Of a DNA stretch of 13,797 bases, positions 1-7,064 are shown piece after piece (within the stretch, counting starts at the first letter, position 1; the number at the start of each line of letters is the position of its first letter). The DNA is from Gammaproteobacteria bacterium (GTDB lineage: Bacteria > Pseudomonadota > Gammaproteobacteria > Coxiellales > Coxiellaceae): positions 1 to 13,797 of the forward strand of contig JAJFJO010000356.1 in NCBI GenBank assembly GCA_021774015.1, written 5' to 3'. The position numbers were made by a program, and so were the translations under genes. The notes under the pieces were generated by a model. That model was not told the DNA's origin and did not search any database. It saw nothing but the letters and a program-made list of their open reading frames with translations.

Positions 1-209
1 GAGTTTAAAAGTGATTTTTCAGCATCCTCGTAACTTGCCCCTAAACCATAGCCAAAACATAACGATGACAATTGATCAGCTCGACGCGTCAAGCCCGGCA
101 ATAAACCGGTATCGGCAAAGATCTCTTCGTAGGTAATTACACTGCCTTTTAAGGTAAACGTTGCATCAATGTTTTTCGCGATGCTGCACATCTTTTTAGA
201 AATATCCAC
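1..209 (-). CDS. icmS: IcmS, Dot/Icm type IVB secretion chaperone (partial, 3' end beyond window)
   Basis: The minus strand reads from a GTG at 209-207 into an open frame that runs off the left edge (69 codons visible). The protein begins VDISKKMCSIAKNIDATF and contains ADTGLLPGL, RRADQLSSL and CFGYGLGASY. I recognise these as the IcmS core; L. pneumophila IcmS has closely similar GLLP, RADQL and GYGLGA blocks. IcmS is a small acidic cytoplasmic protein that pairs with IcmW as an adaptor/chaperone for a subset of Dot/Icm effectors at the DotL coupling complex. The family is about 114 residues long, so roughly 45 are missing. The GTG follows the icmT stop with no spacing and in the same frame. 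A GGTGGA sequence about 8 nt upstream, inside icmT, can serve as ribosome-binding site. The only nearby ATG is codon 7, which would cut the conserved DISK segment, so GTG is preferred. Confidence 0.93.
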   Translation of the reverse strand, partial: MDISKKMCSIAKNIDATFTLKGSVITYEEIFADTGLLPGLTRRADQLSSLCFGYGLGASYEDAEKSLLN

Positions 210-467
210 TTAATTCATCCACCATGGTTGCGTTATCTTTCGTGGCCCGGCAACAAAGCTTCGTAACCAGCGACCAAAAACAATCGGACTAAAACCGTAT
301 CTATTTAATATAGTAAAAAACATCATGGTGCCTAGCGCTAATACAAACGTCCAGATTGCAATATGCATTAAGAATAGCACCATAGGAAAAACCGCTTTTC
401 CATCCCAAATGAAAAAACGTATCGATCTTGCCGAATCTCGCCAATGTGCTTCAGCACCTGCTTTCAT
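210..467 (-). CDS. icmT: IcmT, Dot/Icm type IVB secretion system protein
   Basis: This is an 85-residue protein, against about 86 in L. pneumophila. The HWRDSARSIRFF segment near the N-terminus and the RYGFSPIVFGRWLRSF and PRKITQPWW segments near the C-terminus are diagnostic of IcmT. Residues about 28-56 form one or two hydrophobic segments (FPMVLFLMHIAIWTF, then LALGTMMFFTIL), so it is an inner-membrane protein. It is required for the Dot/Icm system and in L. pneumophila has been tied to pore formation and egress. The start ATG at 467-465 is preceded by AAAGG with a 7-nt spacer. It is the first gene of a leftward operon with icmS, divergent from dotD, and a PmrA-type box with a -10 lies in the intergenic region. 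The protein is intact. Confidence 0.96.
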   Translation of the reverse strand: MKAGAEAHWRDSARSIRFFIWDGKAVFPMVLFLMHIAIWTFVLALGTMMFFTILNRYGFSPIVFGRWLRSFVAGPRKITQPWWMN

Positions 468-499
468 AAAGCCACCTTTATCTATATAGAGTGGCTACT

Positions 500-532
500 A
501 TTCTAGCGGTTAAACCTTAAGGAAACATTAAG
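500..532 (-). promoter_or_regulatory. Predicted PmrA box and -10 of the icmT-icmS promoter
   Basis: On the minus strand CTTAA (532-528), six bases, then CTTAA (521-517) form a tandem direct repeat. It is followed after 11 bp by a -10 hexamer TAGAAT (505-500). CTTAA-N6-CTTAA close upstream of the -10 matches the PmrA response-regulator site, and PmrA is known to regulate several icm/dot genes in Legionella and Coxiella. There is no good -35, as expected for an activator-dependent promoter. The promoter lies about 33 bases before the icmT start. Confidence 0.75.
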
Positions 533-556
533 ATTTAATAAATATTATTTCTATCC

Positions 557-589
557 CTTAATGTTCCCTTAAGGTTGATGCCTTACAAT
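557..589 (+). promoter_or_regulatory. Predicted PmrA box and -10 of the dotD-dotC-dotB promoter
   Basis: On the plus strand CTTAA (557-561), six bases, then CTTAA (568-572) are followed after 11 bp by a -10 hexamer TACAAT (584-589). This is the mirror image of the icmT-side box: same half-sites, same spacing, same distance to the -10. The site predicts a leader of about 64 nt before the dotD ATG. The assignment to PmrA is by motif and gene context only. Confidence 0.75.
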
Positions 590-659
590 AGTTCGAAATG
601 CAGGTTGGCCAGTACTCAGAGCCACCAATGTCAATAATCATTAACATAGAAGTAAGCAT

Positions 660-1178
660 ATGAAAAAAAGACATTTAATTCTAATTCCAGTCGTTATTGC
701 ATCGCTTAGTTTGGCCGGCTGTGCTTCAGATAGCAAGCGTGTAGTCGACCTGAATCTTAAATATGTATCAGCGAATGGTGTTCCCGTACAGTCTAGCGAC
801 CGCCAGGCGCAAGCTCAAATAGCTGAAGCTGCCACGTCTATCGGCGGCTCATTGCAACATTTACAAGCCATCAAAAGCGCCACCCATCCCGGCGTGCGTA
901 TGGGCAGACCCACCAATCCAAACGCGATTGGTATGTCACATGTTGCTTCAATCAACTGGACCGGCCCTGTTGGACCTGTCGTTAAAGAAATTGCTAAAGT
1001 AAGCGGCTATAAATTTCGCGTTATAGGTAATCGACCCGCTACTGCTGTACTGGTTAATGTGAATGCGCGTAATGAACCGTTAGCCTATATATTACGTAAC
1101 ATTCGCTATCAAGTTGTTGGCAAAGCGAGCGTTAGTGTATATTCGCGTTCTAAAACTATTGAGTTACGTTATTATTAA
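660..1178 (+). CDS. dotD: DotD, outer-membrane lipoprotein of the Dot/Icm core complex
   Basis: This is a 172-residue protein, against about 163 in L. pneumophila. The N-terminus is a lipoprotein signal: KKRH, a hydrophobic stretch, and the lipobox LAGC with the modified Cys at residue 21. The residues after Cys are AS, not Asp at +2, which fits outer-membrane sorting. The C-terminal half (about 95-172) contains WTGPVGPVVKEIAKVSGYKF, NVNARNEPLAYILRNIRYQV and VYSRSKTIELRYY. This is the secretin N0-like fold known for DotD. DotD acts with DotC and DotH in the outer-membrane core that forms the channel. It is the first gene of dotDCB; dotC follows after 20 bases. The upstream box suggests PmrA control. 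Confidence 0.93.
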   Translation: MKKRHLILIPVVIASLSLAGCASDSKRVVDLNLKYVSANGVPVQSSDRQAQAQIAEAATSIGGSLQHLQAIKSATHPGVRMGRPTNPNAIGMSHVASINWTGPVGPVVKEIAKVSGYKFRVIGNRPATAVLVNVNARNEPLAYILRNIRYQVVGKASVSVYSRSKTIELRYY

Positions 1179-1198
1179 AATTGTTGAGAGTGTAAATT

Positions 1199-1999
1199 AT
1201 GTTATTGCGTCAATTAATTTGTAGCCTATGCATCGTTAGCTTAGCCAGCTTTTCTGGCGTTGCATCCGCACATCGACAATCCGCCATCACTGCAGATGTC
1301 GGCTTTGTGAGAGCGAGCTCGCTACCCACAGGAAGCAGCCAAATTAATCCGATTCGACTAGAAGCTTTAAAAGGTGCCGCCATTTCATTAGGAGCACGTG
1401 GCGCACTTGCCTGGCGCTCTCTACAAATTAATCACACACTGAGTCAAGAAACCCATTATCTCACACATGTTTTCGACTTCAATCAAATATTAATTGATGG
1501 CGATGTGCTACCCCCTGTTATTACACAAGCAAATAACAGCTTGAATCTAGCAAATAATGATGCAATTCGCACATCATCTAAAATTTATAAAATTGTTAGC
1601 CCTGCCCGATTTGTAACGGTGCCTCCTTCTTGGCGTGGTTATCTATATATGTCCTTCAAAAAACCAACACTACCAGATCATTCATTACTCCCCACAACGC
1701 GTGCGGAAGCGATCGTTTGGAACGTCTACTTCAAACAAGGTTGGAAACAAGGCTTACACCAAGCGAATGAAATTTTTTCAGTGAATTTAAGCCGCCTAAA
1801 ACGCGACTATATGGGCATGGTGCTGTATCGCAAATTATTAGCGGAACATATGGTTAACTCACCTTATGTCGCACATGCTAACTTAGGTGTCACCGGTAAC
1901 GGCAAAGAAATACGCATCAATGATCGTGTTTCACGCATCACGGCACACTCAAGATTACAAACCAACCCAAATAAATGGACGCCTATCGTGACAGAATAA
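1199..1999 (+). CDS. dotC: DotC, Dot/Icm outer-membrane core protein
   Basis: This 266-residue protein lies between dotD and dotB. Its DotC-family segments include RLEALKGAAISLGARGALAW, PARFVTVPPSWRGYL and EAIVWNVYFKQGWKQG, the last two being the best conserved. DotC works with DotD to place and assemble DotH in the outer-membrane core. The L. pneumophila protein is about 303 residues and is a lipoprotein. Here the N-terminus is a typical signal peptide ending A22-S23-A24/H25, and no lipobox is present: neither Cys8 nor Cys11 has acceptable -3 to -1 residues. The mature protein is thus predicted to be a soluble or peripherally attached periplasmic protein. The start at 1199 gives a sensible signal peptide. 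dotB follows after 30 bases, with a small hairpin in between. Confidence 0.92.
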   Translation: MLLRQLICSLCIVSLASFSGVASAHRQSAITADVGFVRASSLPTGSSQINPIRLEALKGAAISLGARGALAWRSLQINHTLSQETHYLTHVFDFNQILIDGDVLPPVITQANNSLNLANNDAIRTSSKIYKIVSPARFVTVPPSWRGYLYMSFKKPTLPDHSLLPTTRAEAIVWNVYFKQGWKQGLHQANEIFSVNLSRLKRDYMGMVLYRKLLAEHMVNSPYVAHANLGVTGNGKEIRINDRVSRITAHSRLQTNPNKWTPIVTE

Positions 2000-2005
2000 G
2001 GCGTC
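1978..2005 (+). other. Hairpin across the dotC stop codon (possible weak attenuator or processing site)
   Basis: GACGCCT (1978-1984) and AGGCGTC (1999-2005) are perfect complements separated by 14 nt. They form a 7-bp GC-rich stem spanning the last dotC codons and the stop, followed by only TTT. The short U tract makes it a poor intrinsic terminator. It could reduce readthrough into dotB or protect the 3' end of dotDC mRNA. That role is inferred. Confidence 0.4.
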
Positions 2006-2029
2006 TTTGCTAAAAGAGAAGGCTTTGAT

Positions 2030-3175
2030 ATGAAAACGATGGCAGAAACACACAGTGAATATCTTTACTCGCGCGAGCCATCGCGTTTCGAGCCTCATCA
2101 TATCGATGATTTATTAATATTTGCACACCACATTAATGCGTCTGATGTGACGATTCAAACAGGCGCGCCTATTATGGGTGAGATCTATGGTCGCTTATTT
2201 CGATTAACACGAAAAGAGCTATCGAACTCGGAAGTCGGCGATTTATTAAATGCCATGTATGGCCCCAATGGTACAACACAGATCATGCGGGGTGACGACT
2301 TAGATACACATTATGAAATTCGCCCCAATCGCAGTGATCGTTATCGACATCGTGTTAATGGTACGGGTATTCATGTGGATGGCCACGAAGGCATACAAAT
2401 TACGATTCGCACAATCCCTTGCGCACCGCCCTCTTTAACTTCATTAGAGCTACCCGAAGAGATTACTAAAAATATCGCGCCCAATGAAGGTGTTGTTTAT
2501 ATTACAGGTGCAACCGGCTCTGGTAAAAGTACATTATTAGCGGCTATTATCAAAGAGCTTGCAGAAGAGCCCGATAGTAACCGTAAAATTTTAACATATG
2601 AGGCACCGATTGAATTTGTGTATGACTCTTTAGAAATGCCATCTGCAATTGTTTCTCAATCTGAAATTCCACGACATTTACCCAGCTTTGCTGCCGGTGT
2701 GCGCAACGCATTGCGTCGTAAACCCCATGCGATACTTGTAGGTGAATCACGCGACCAAGAAACGATGAGCGCAGTATTAGAAGCCGCTCTTACTGGACAC
2801 CCGGTTTACACCACATTGCATGCCAATGGTGTCGCTGAAACCGTGCGTCGTCTTGTCGGTACATTCCCCAAAGAAGAACGCTTGGGCAGAACAATTGATA
2901 TAATTGAAACCATGCGCCTTGTTGTGTGGCAGCGCTTGATACCCACGGTTGATGGCAAACGTGTCGCACTGCGCGAATACTTAGTGTTTAATGAAACAGT
3001 TCGTGACAGGTTGTTAGACAGCGATCCTGAAAACATTACTGCAACCACTCGCGCACTGTTAAATGAATTTGGTCAACCCATGCGTGTTGATGTTGAACGC
3101 AAATACAAAGAAGGCCTAATCTCTGACCGCACTTATAAATTATTAAGCGCGCGGTTGGCGGATGATAATGGATAA
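2030..3175 (+). CDS. dotB: DotB, Dot/Icm secretion ATPase
   Basis: This is a 381-residue protein, against about 377 in L. pneumophila. The N-terminal domain (about 20-135) is followed by a VirB11/PilT-type RecA ATPase. The Walker A GATGSGKST is at residues 160-168, with the catalytic Lys at 166. The Walker B region AILVGE is at 234-239, followed by SRDQETM. The His-box segment LTGHPVYTTLHAN is at about 255-267. DotB is a cytoplasmic hexameric ATPase that docks on DotO at the inner membrane and powers effector export. The chosen ATG is preceded by AGAGAAGG at 2015-2022 with a 7-nt spacer, better than the alternative ATG three codons later. It is the last gene of dotDCB and is convergent with the ATPase gene 17 bases downstream. 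No strong terminator is visible. Confidence 0.97.
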   Translation: MKTMAETHSEYLYSREPSRFEPHHIDDLLIFAHHINASDVTIQTGAPIMGEIYGRLFRLTRKELSNSEVGDLLNAMYGPNGTTQIMRGDDLDTHYEIRPNRSDRYRHRVNGTGIHVDGHEGIQITIRTIPCAPPSLTSLELPEEITKNIAPNEGVVYITGATGSGKSTLLAAIIKELAEEPDSNRKILTYEAPIEFVYDSLEMPSAIVSQSEIPRHLPSFAAGVRNALRRKPHAILVGESRDQETMSAVLEAALTGHPVYTTLHANGVAETVRRLVGTFPKEERLGRTIDIIETMRLVVWQRLIPTVDGKRVALREYLVFNETVRDRLLDSDPENITATTRALLNEFGQPMRVDVERKYKEGLISDRTYKLLSARLADDNG

Positions 3176-3192
3176 CCCTTATTAAAAGCAAG

Positions 3193-4341
3193 CTAGCGAT
3201 TTCCTTGAAACAGATGACAAATCATTGGATCCAGCAACTTGTAATAGCCAAGCTGATCCTGATAAATATAATCTTTATTGATAAGTGTTGTAAGTGCCAA
3301 TGAAACACTCGTAGATGACACCCCCAAATTCCTTAAAAAATCTTTACTTGTAGGATGTTTTGTAGGGCCAAAGCGACTCATCCCTATAATTAATTTTTTT
3401 TGATTTAAACTCAAAAAATCTATTTCACGCTCAATTTGAGAGCGACCTTCATCAACACATCGCTTCCAGTTAGAAATAACACTTTTCTCATTTGGAAATT
3501 CATTTAAAAATACTCTAAAACATAATAAATTTACATAGTAAGGGTGACACTCAGTTAATTCCAGTACAGCATCAATTACTTCTTTTTCCAACTGCTTCTT
3601 CCAACGTTTTTTAGAAGCTTGCTGAATATAACGTGAATAATGCTCTTCGGAAATTCTATCGAGACGGATAGTATCACAAAGCTTATAAAAAGGTCTTTTG
3701 CTATCAAAAAACATATCTTCTATTAAGTGCCTATTACTTCCTGAAAACAAATATGTAATATTTTTAGAAATCTGAGCCTCGTGTCTAATAGCCGCTTCAA
3801 TTGCTTCAGCACCTTCAATATCAGCAAGCCTTTGAAATTCGTCAATAAACAAGACAATTTTTACTTTTCGCTTAACAAGAAATTTATGTAATTTTTTCAA
3901 AACATTTTGAATTTTTTCAGCAGGCTTTTTACGATCGCTCAGTTCTACAGTCACACCTAAACTACCTAAAGAAAAATTAACCTGTAAATCTGAAAAAAAA
4001 TCCGCTGCCAAACGTAACAATTGTTTTGGCCTACCTTCAATTTTACCAAGTAAATCACCAACACCATTGATTATAGACTGAGCAATGTCATTAGCATCAA
4101 GCTCTTTATAAAAATCAATATGAGTATAGGTCGCTTTAGATAACTCAAAAGCTCTTAGCGCTAAGCTCGTTTTACCATAGCGCCTCGGCGACATAATCAA
4201 TGTAGGTCGTGACAGACCTATATTATTGATTAAATAAGATAATTCGTTCTTTCTGTTGCAAAATGACTGCCCATGCGCTGTGCCGAGGGGGAAGTAGTCT
4301 GTTTTCATCACCATGCCTATATTCCATGTTTTATGTTCCAT
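3193..4341 (-). CDS. Archaeal-type AAA ATPase (PF01637-like) with C-terminal winged helix
   Basis: This protein has up to 382 residues. The Walker A SPRRYGKTS is at residues 51-59 and the Walker B IVLFIDEFQ at 162-170 (Asp167-Glu168). A sensor-like YLFSGSNRHLI follows at about 197-207. The C-terminal about 70 residues (SKDFLRNLGVSSTSVSLAL, then KLLDPMICHLF) look like the winged-helix tail of this family. These STAND-related ATPases are scattered by horizontal transfer and most have no established function. The first ATG (4341) lies inside a perfect palindrome. Met10 (4314) or Met12 (4308) are credible alternatives, since the family normally begins just before the FCNRKNEL segment and an AGG lies upstream. 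The gene looks more AT-rich than its neighbours and is convergent with dotB, so acquisition is likely. Family assignment is firm; function is unknown. Confidence 0.85.
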   Translation of the reverse strand: MEHKTWNIGMVMKTDYFPLGTAHGQSFCNRKNELSYLINNIGLSRPTLIMSPRRYGKTSLALRAFELSKATYTHIDFYKELDANDIAQSIINGVGDLLGKIEGRPKQLLRLAADFFSDLQVNFSLGSLGVTVELSDRKKPAEKIQNVLKKLHKFLVKRKVKIVLFIDEFQRLADIEGAEAIEAAIRHEAQISKNITYLFSGSNRHLIEDMFFDSKRPFYKLCDTIRLDRISEEHYSRYIQQASKKRWKKQLEKEVIDAVLELTECHPYYVNLLCFRVFLNEFPNEKSVISNWKRCVDEGRSQIEREIDFLSLNQKKLIIGMSRFGPTKHPTSKDFLRNLGVSSTSVSLALTTLINKDYIYQDQLGYYKLLDPMICHLFQGNR

Positions 4342-4369
4342 GTATTATGGAACATAAAACATGGAATAT
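4319..4369. repeat. Perfect inverted repeat, 23-bp arms and 5-bp spacer, at the ATPase gene start
   Basis: Positions 4319-4341 are the exact reverse complement of 4347-4369, with GTATT between them. Each arm carries two copies of TTCCAT (4322-4327 and 4336-4341) or its complement ATGGAA (4347-4352 and 4361-4366), 14 bp apart, giving four boxes in mirror arrangement. The left arm covers the first eight codons of the annotated ATPase frame, which is why the true start may be further in. Possible roles are an autoregulatory operator, a 5' UTR hairpin or a mobile-element end. No flanking target duplication is visible. Confidence 0.9.
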
Positions 4370-4423
4370 CAAGCTCCTGAAAAAACCAAACACTCTACAA
4401 AACTGATCACAAGCATATTTTTA

Positions 4424-4432
4424 TGATATGAT
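4424..4432 (+). promoter_or_regulatory. Candidate extended -10 promoter of the BCCT-like gene
   Basis: TGATATGAT is an extended -10 (TGn followed by TATGAT, one mismatch to TATAAT). It places transcription start near 4439, about 33 nt before the preferred start codon. The region 17 bp upstream (TGATCA) is a poor -35. An overlapping TATGAT at 4422-4427 is an alternative. Confidence 0.4.
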
Positions 4433-4471
4433 ATAGCCTTAAACAACAGCACATCATGGATGGTGCATGCA

Positions 4472-5839
4472 ATGAAGTACACCCCACAACGAGCATCCTT
4501 TAACTATGCACTCGGGCTATTCTTACTAGTCACCTGTCTCGCACTATTATTTTTCGCTGCTAAACCCCTGCTAACAAGCTTTACACTACACTGGTTATTC
4601 CTTATTGCGTGCGGCTTGTTAATCGTTACACCGTGGGGAGGCAAAACATTATCGACAGACAGCGGCTCTCAACGACTCTACCCTACCAAACAATGGCTCA
4701 GCCGAATTGTATTATTGCAAATTAGTTTGTGCGCAATATTCGTTGGGGTTAACCAATTAGTTAACGTGTCTTTACCTGTGCACACACAGACAAATAACAA
4801 TATGTTACTTCCCAGCCTACATTACAGTTTGGTGTCACTCGGGCTTTATCCCTGGGCTGCCATTGCCATCACCGCATCCAGCATGGCCTATGTCAGCTAC
4901 CGGTTACAGCAAGATGCATTAATAAACAATCTATTGCTGCCTCTATATAAAAGCAAAACCAGTGATCGATTTGGCACTCACGTGAACCTCGACGCACAAC
5001 TAGCAACCCGAGGCGCTCTTATTTCTACCATTGCCATTGTAGCCTTATCAATTAGCTATTTACTATCGTCTGTAAAATACCCAATACCCACCGGCGATCA
5101 TTTCACCACTGTTATTATTACGCTGCTAACCATCATCACACTATTTACTAAACCTTTTAAACAATGGTTGAAAAACTTTTTATCGAAACGGGCCACTATT
5201 TGGCTAAAATTATTTATCCTATGCATCGCACTAGGCATTTTTATCTATGCACTCAGCTGGCTTTTTTACAGCATCTACCCCATAAAAATTCCCATGCCTA
5301 TCATTGCAACACTCTATAATGCCATTGGTCATGACACATTGTGGCGGGTTTTTATCGTCACTTGGTGGATTAGCTGGTTACCAACAACTAGCGCCTATAT
5401 TGCTAAAATTTCTAAAGGCTACACAGTGCGACACGTTATTGGCGGCACGTTATTACTCCCTTTAATATTGGCAGTTACTCTATACCTACTAAAGCATGCA
5501 AGTATCAGCATCATGATCACACACTCATACCCTGCCGTGATCATCTCGTTAATCGGCTTTTTCTTTCTATTAAAATTATTAGCGCACGAAAAATCACTGC
5601 CATCATTGTTACTCAGTTACCTACCCAAAAATGGGCAAAGCAAACCACGCGGACATGTATTTTACTTTCGAAAGCTATTTATGATTGTGGGATTCTTTAT
5701 TTTCTTGTTCTTACCAACCGGGCTACTAGGTGTTAGCTGCTTGTTATTTTTCTTCACCCTGCCGATAGCAATTATTTCATTAATGATTCTGGTTGCTTTT
5801 ATTTTTCAACTAAGGAAACAGACTTCTTTAGCACGTTAA
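4472..5839 (+). CDS. Divergent BCCT-family (betaine/choline/carnitine) transporter-like membrane protein
   Basis: This is a 455-residue polytopic protein with about 12 hydrophobic segments. Two signatures point to the BCCT family. SLGLYPWAAIAITASSMAYV followed by SYR matches the HWGL-PWA-AYxxYR segment. WRVFIVTWWISWLP followed by AYIAKISKGYTVR (about residues 291-320) matches the TM8 WWISW aromatic-box motif and its conserved RISRGRT-like tail. BCCT proteins take up quaternary-ammonium osmolytes by Na+ or H+ symport or exchange. Substrate cannot be assigned here. It is shorter than typical members (500-700 residues) and lacks long terminal tails. The ATG at 4472 is preferred over 4460 because GGATGG (4458-4463) sits 8 nt upstream. 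The stop overlaps the convergent dinB stop in the palindrome TTAA. Confidence 0.75.
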   Translation: MKYTPQRASFNYALGLFLLVTCLALLFFAAKPLLTSFTLHWLFLIACGLLIVTPWGGKTLSTDSGSQRLYPTKQWLSRIVLLQISLCAIFVGVNQLVNVSLPVHTQTNNNMLLPSLHYSLVSLGLYPWAAIAITASSMAYVSYRLQQDALINNLLLPLYKSKTSDRFGTHVNLDAQLATRGALISTIAIVALSISYLLSSVKYPIPTGDHFTTVIITLLTIITLFTKPFKQWLKNFLSKRATIWLKLFILCIALGIFIYALSWLFYSIYPIKIPMPIIATLYNAIGHDTLWRVFIVTWWISWLPTTSAYIAKISKGYTVRHVIGGTLLLPLILAVTLYLLKHASISIMITHSYPAVIISLIGFFFLLKLLAHEKSLPSLLLSYLPKNGQSKPRGHVFYFRKLFMIVGFFIFLFLPTGLLGVSCLLFFFTLPIAIISLMILVAFIFQLRKQTSLAR

Positions 5840-6885
5840 ACCTCAAACTCCATTTGTCCAGAAAATTCATCGTTATTAAAGTGCACACCAACGCCTAGCA
5901 ACCGAATAGGGTTGGAATGGCGCTGCCGACCATTTTGAAAAAGTTGTTTATATACAGAAATATTCAAACCAGCGGTCACACACTCAATAGTCGTCAGCTG
6001 AAAATCATTAAATTTTATTTTTAAAAACTGCTTATGAATTTTTCGCTCACTGTGTTTTCTCAGCCGATTTTTTAATTCCTCAAATAACACTTCAATTGCC
6101 ACCAAGCAATCATCATCATGAACCAAATCACTAGGATAGGTGTGCTCCACACTTAATGATTTACGCAAACGATTAGGCTGCACTTTCCTATCATCATTAC
6201 CACGCGCCAAATCGTAGAGACGCGCACCAAACTTGCCAAAACGTTGTGACAAGATCTCTTTATCATATTGCTGCAGGTCCAAGCATGTCACTATTTCCAT
6301 CGCATGCATTTTCTTGGCTGTTACTTTTCCTACACCACATATTTTTTCAACCGGTAATGCAGCTACAAATTCAGCAATTTTTTCAGGCGTAATAACCGTC
6401 AAACCATTGGGCTTTTCCCAATCGCTAGCTATTTTAGCAAGAAATTTATTAGGCGCCACACCTGCTGAAGCAGTTAAATCCTGGCTTTCCCAGATTTCTT
6501 GACGTATTTGTTTAGCAATTAACGTAGCACTTCCCGCTAATTCCGACGATTCTGTTACATCCAAATAAGCCTCATCCAAAGACAGCGGCTCTATGATATC
6601 GGTATGCTGCTTGAAAATACCTTGAATAACTTTAGATGCCTCACGATACTTTGTGAAATTTGGCCTGATAATTTCTAGTTCCGGACACAGCTTCAATGCA
6701 TAAGCACTTGCCATCGCAGATTTAACACCATACCGCCTAGCCTCATAATTGCTCGTACAAATCACACCTCGCCGATCGCTGAACCCACCAACCGCAATTG
6801 GTTTGTTACGAAGCGCTGGATTGTCCCGCATTTCAATTGCGGCATAAAAACAATCCATATCAACGTGAATAATTTTTTGAGTCAT
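5836..6885 (-). CDS. dinB: DNA polymerase IV (Y-family translesion polymerase)
   Basis: This is a 349-residue protein, against 351 in E. coli, and it aligns along its length. The palm motif HVDMDCFYA has catalytic Asp9 and steric-gate Phe13. SLDEAYLDVT carries Asp104 and Glu105. AGVAPNKFLAKIASDWEKPNG and the helix-hairpin-helix segment ICGVGKVTAKKM follow, then a little-finger domain. The C-terminal QMEFEV sits where the beta-clamp binding peptide lies in Pol IV. The enzyme performs error-prone bypass synthesis on damaged templates. It is monocistronic, convergent with the BCCT-like gene (4-base overlap of the stop codons) and divergent from cydA. No clear LexA box is present upstream, so SOS control is not supported. 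Confidence 0.96.
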   Translation of the reverse strand: MTQKIIHVDMDCFYAAIEMRDNPALRNKPIAVGGFSDRRGVICTSNYEARRYGVKSAMASAYALKLCPELEIIRPNFTKYREASKVIQGIFKQHTDIIEPLSLDEAYLDVTESSELAGSATLIAKQIRQEIWESQDLTASAGVAPNKFLAKIASDWEKPNGLTVITPEKIAEFVAALPVEKICGVGKVTAKKMHAMEIVTCLDLQQYDKEILSQRFGKFGARLYDLARGNDDRKVQPNRLRKSLSVEHTYPSDLVHDDDCLVAIEVLFEELKNRLRKHSERKIHKQFLKIKFNDFQLTTIECVTAGLNISVYKQLFQNGRQRHSNPIRLLGVGVHFNNDEFSGQMEFEV

Positions 6886-7023
6886 AATACTACATCTTTA
6901 AAAAAACAGTTACACAAGCCTTAACAAGATTACTAAAAAATTTCACCGCAAATGCGAATGCTTATTAATAACATTATGGCGGGCAAAAGCCAACAAAAAA
7001 ACCCTGCATCTATAGACTCTTAG

Positions 7024-7032
7024 TGATATAAT
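7024..7032 (+). promoter_or_regulatory. Extended -10 promoter of the cydABX operon
   Basis: TGATATAAT is a perfect extended -10 (TG, one base, consensus TATAAT at 7027-7032). It predicts a transcript start near 7039, about 40 nt before the preferred cydA ATG. The -35 position (CTGCAT at 7004-7009) is poor, as is usual for extended -10 promoters. I could not identify a convincing ArcA or FNR site. Confidence 0.65.
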
Positions 7033-7064
7033 CTGCCGCAACAAGCTGGTTGTTCGAAAATCAA

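Noticed and set aside
2550..3048. Two minus-strand open frames inside dotB
   Set aside because: They are opposite the conserved ATPase domain, with no domain signature of their own.
4319..4369. The long palindrome as an intrinsic terminator
   Set aside because: No U tract on either side, an AT-rich stem, and placement at a gene start between divergent genes.
6886..6925. Possible LexA box upstream of dinB (minus-strand CTGT followed by a T run)
   Set aside because: The second half-site ACAG is missing; only AAAG is present, so SOS control is not supported.
6955..7023. Possible ArcA or FNR site upstream of cydA
   Set aside because: No TTGAT-N4-ATCAA sequence is present, and the TTAATAACATT match to ArcA is too loose in this AT-rich region.
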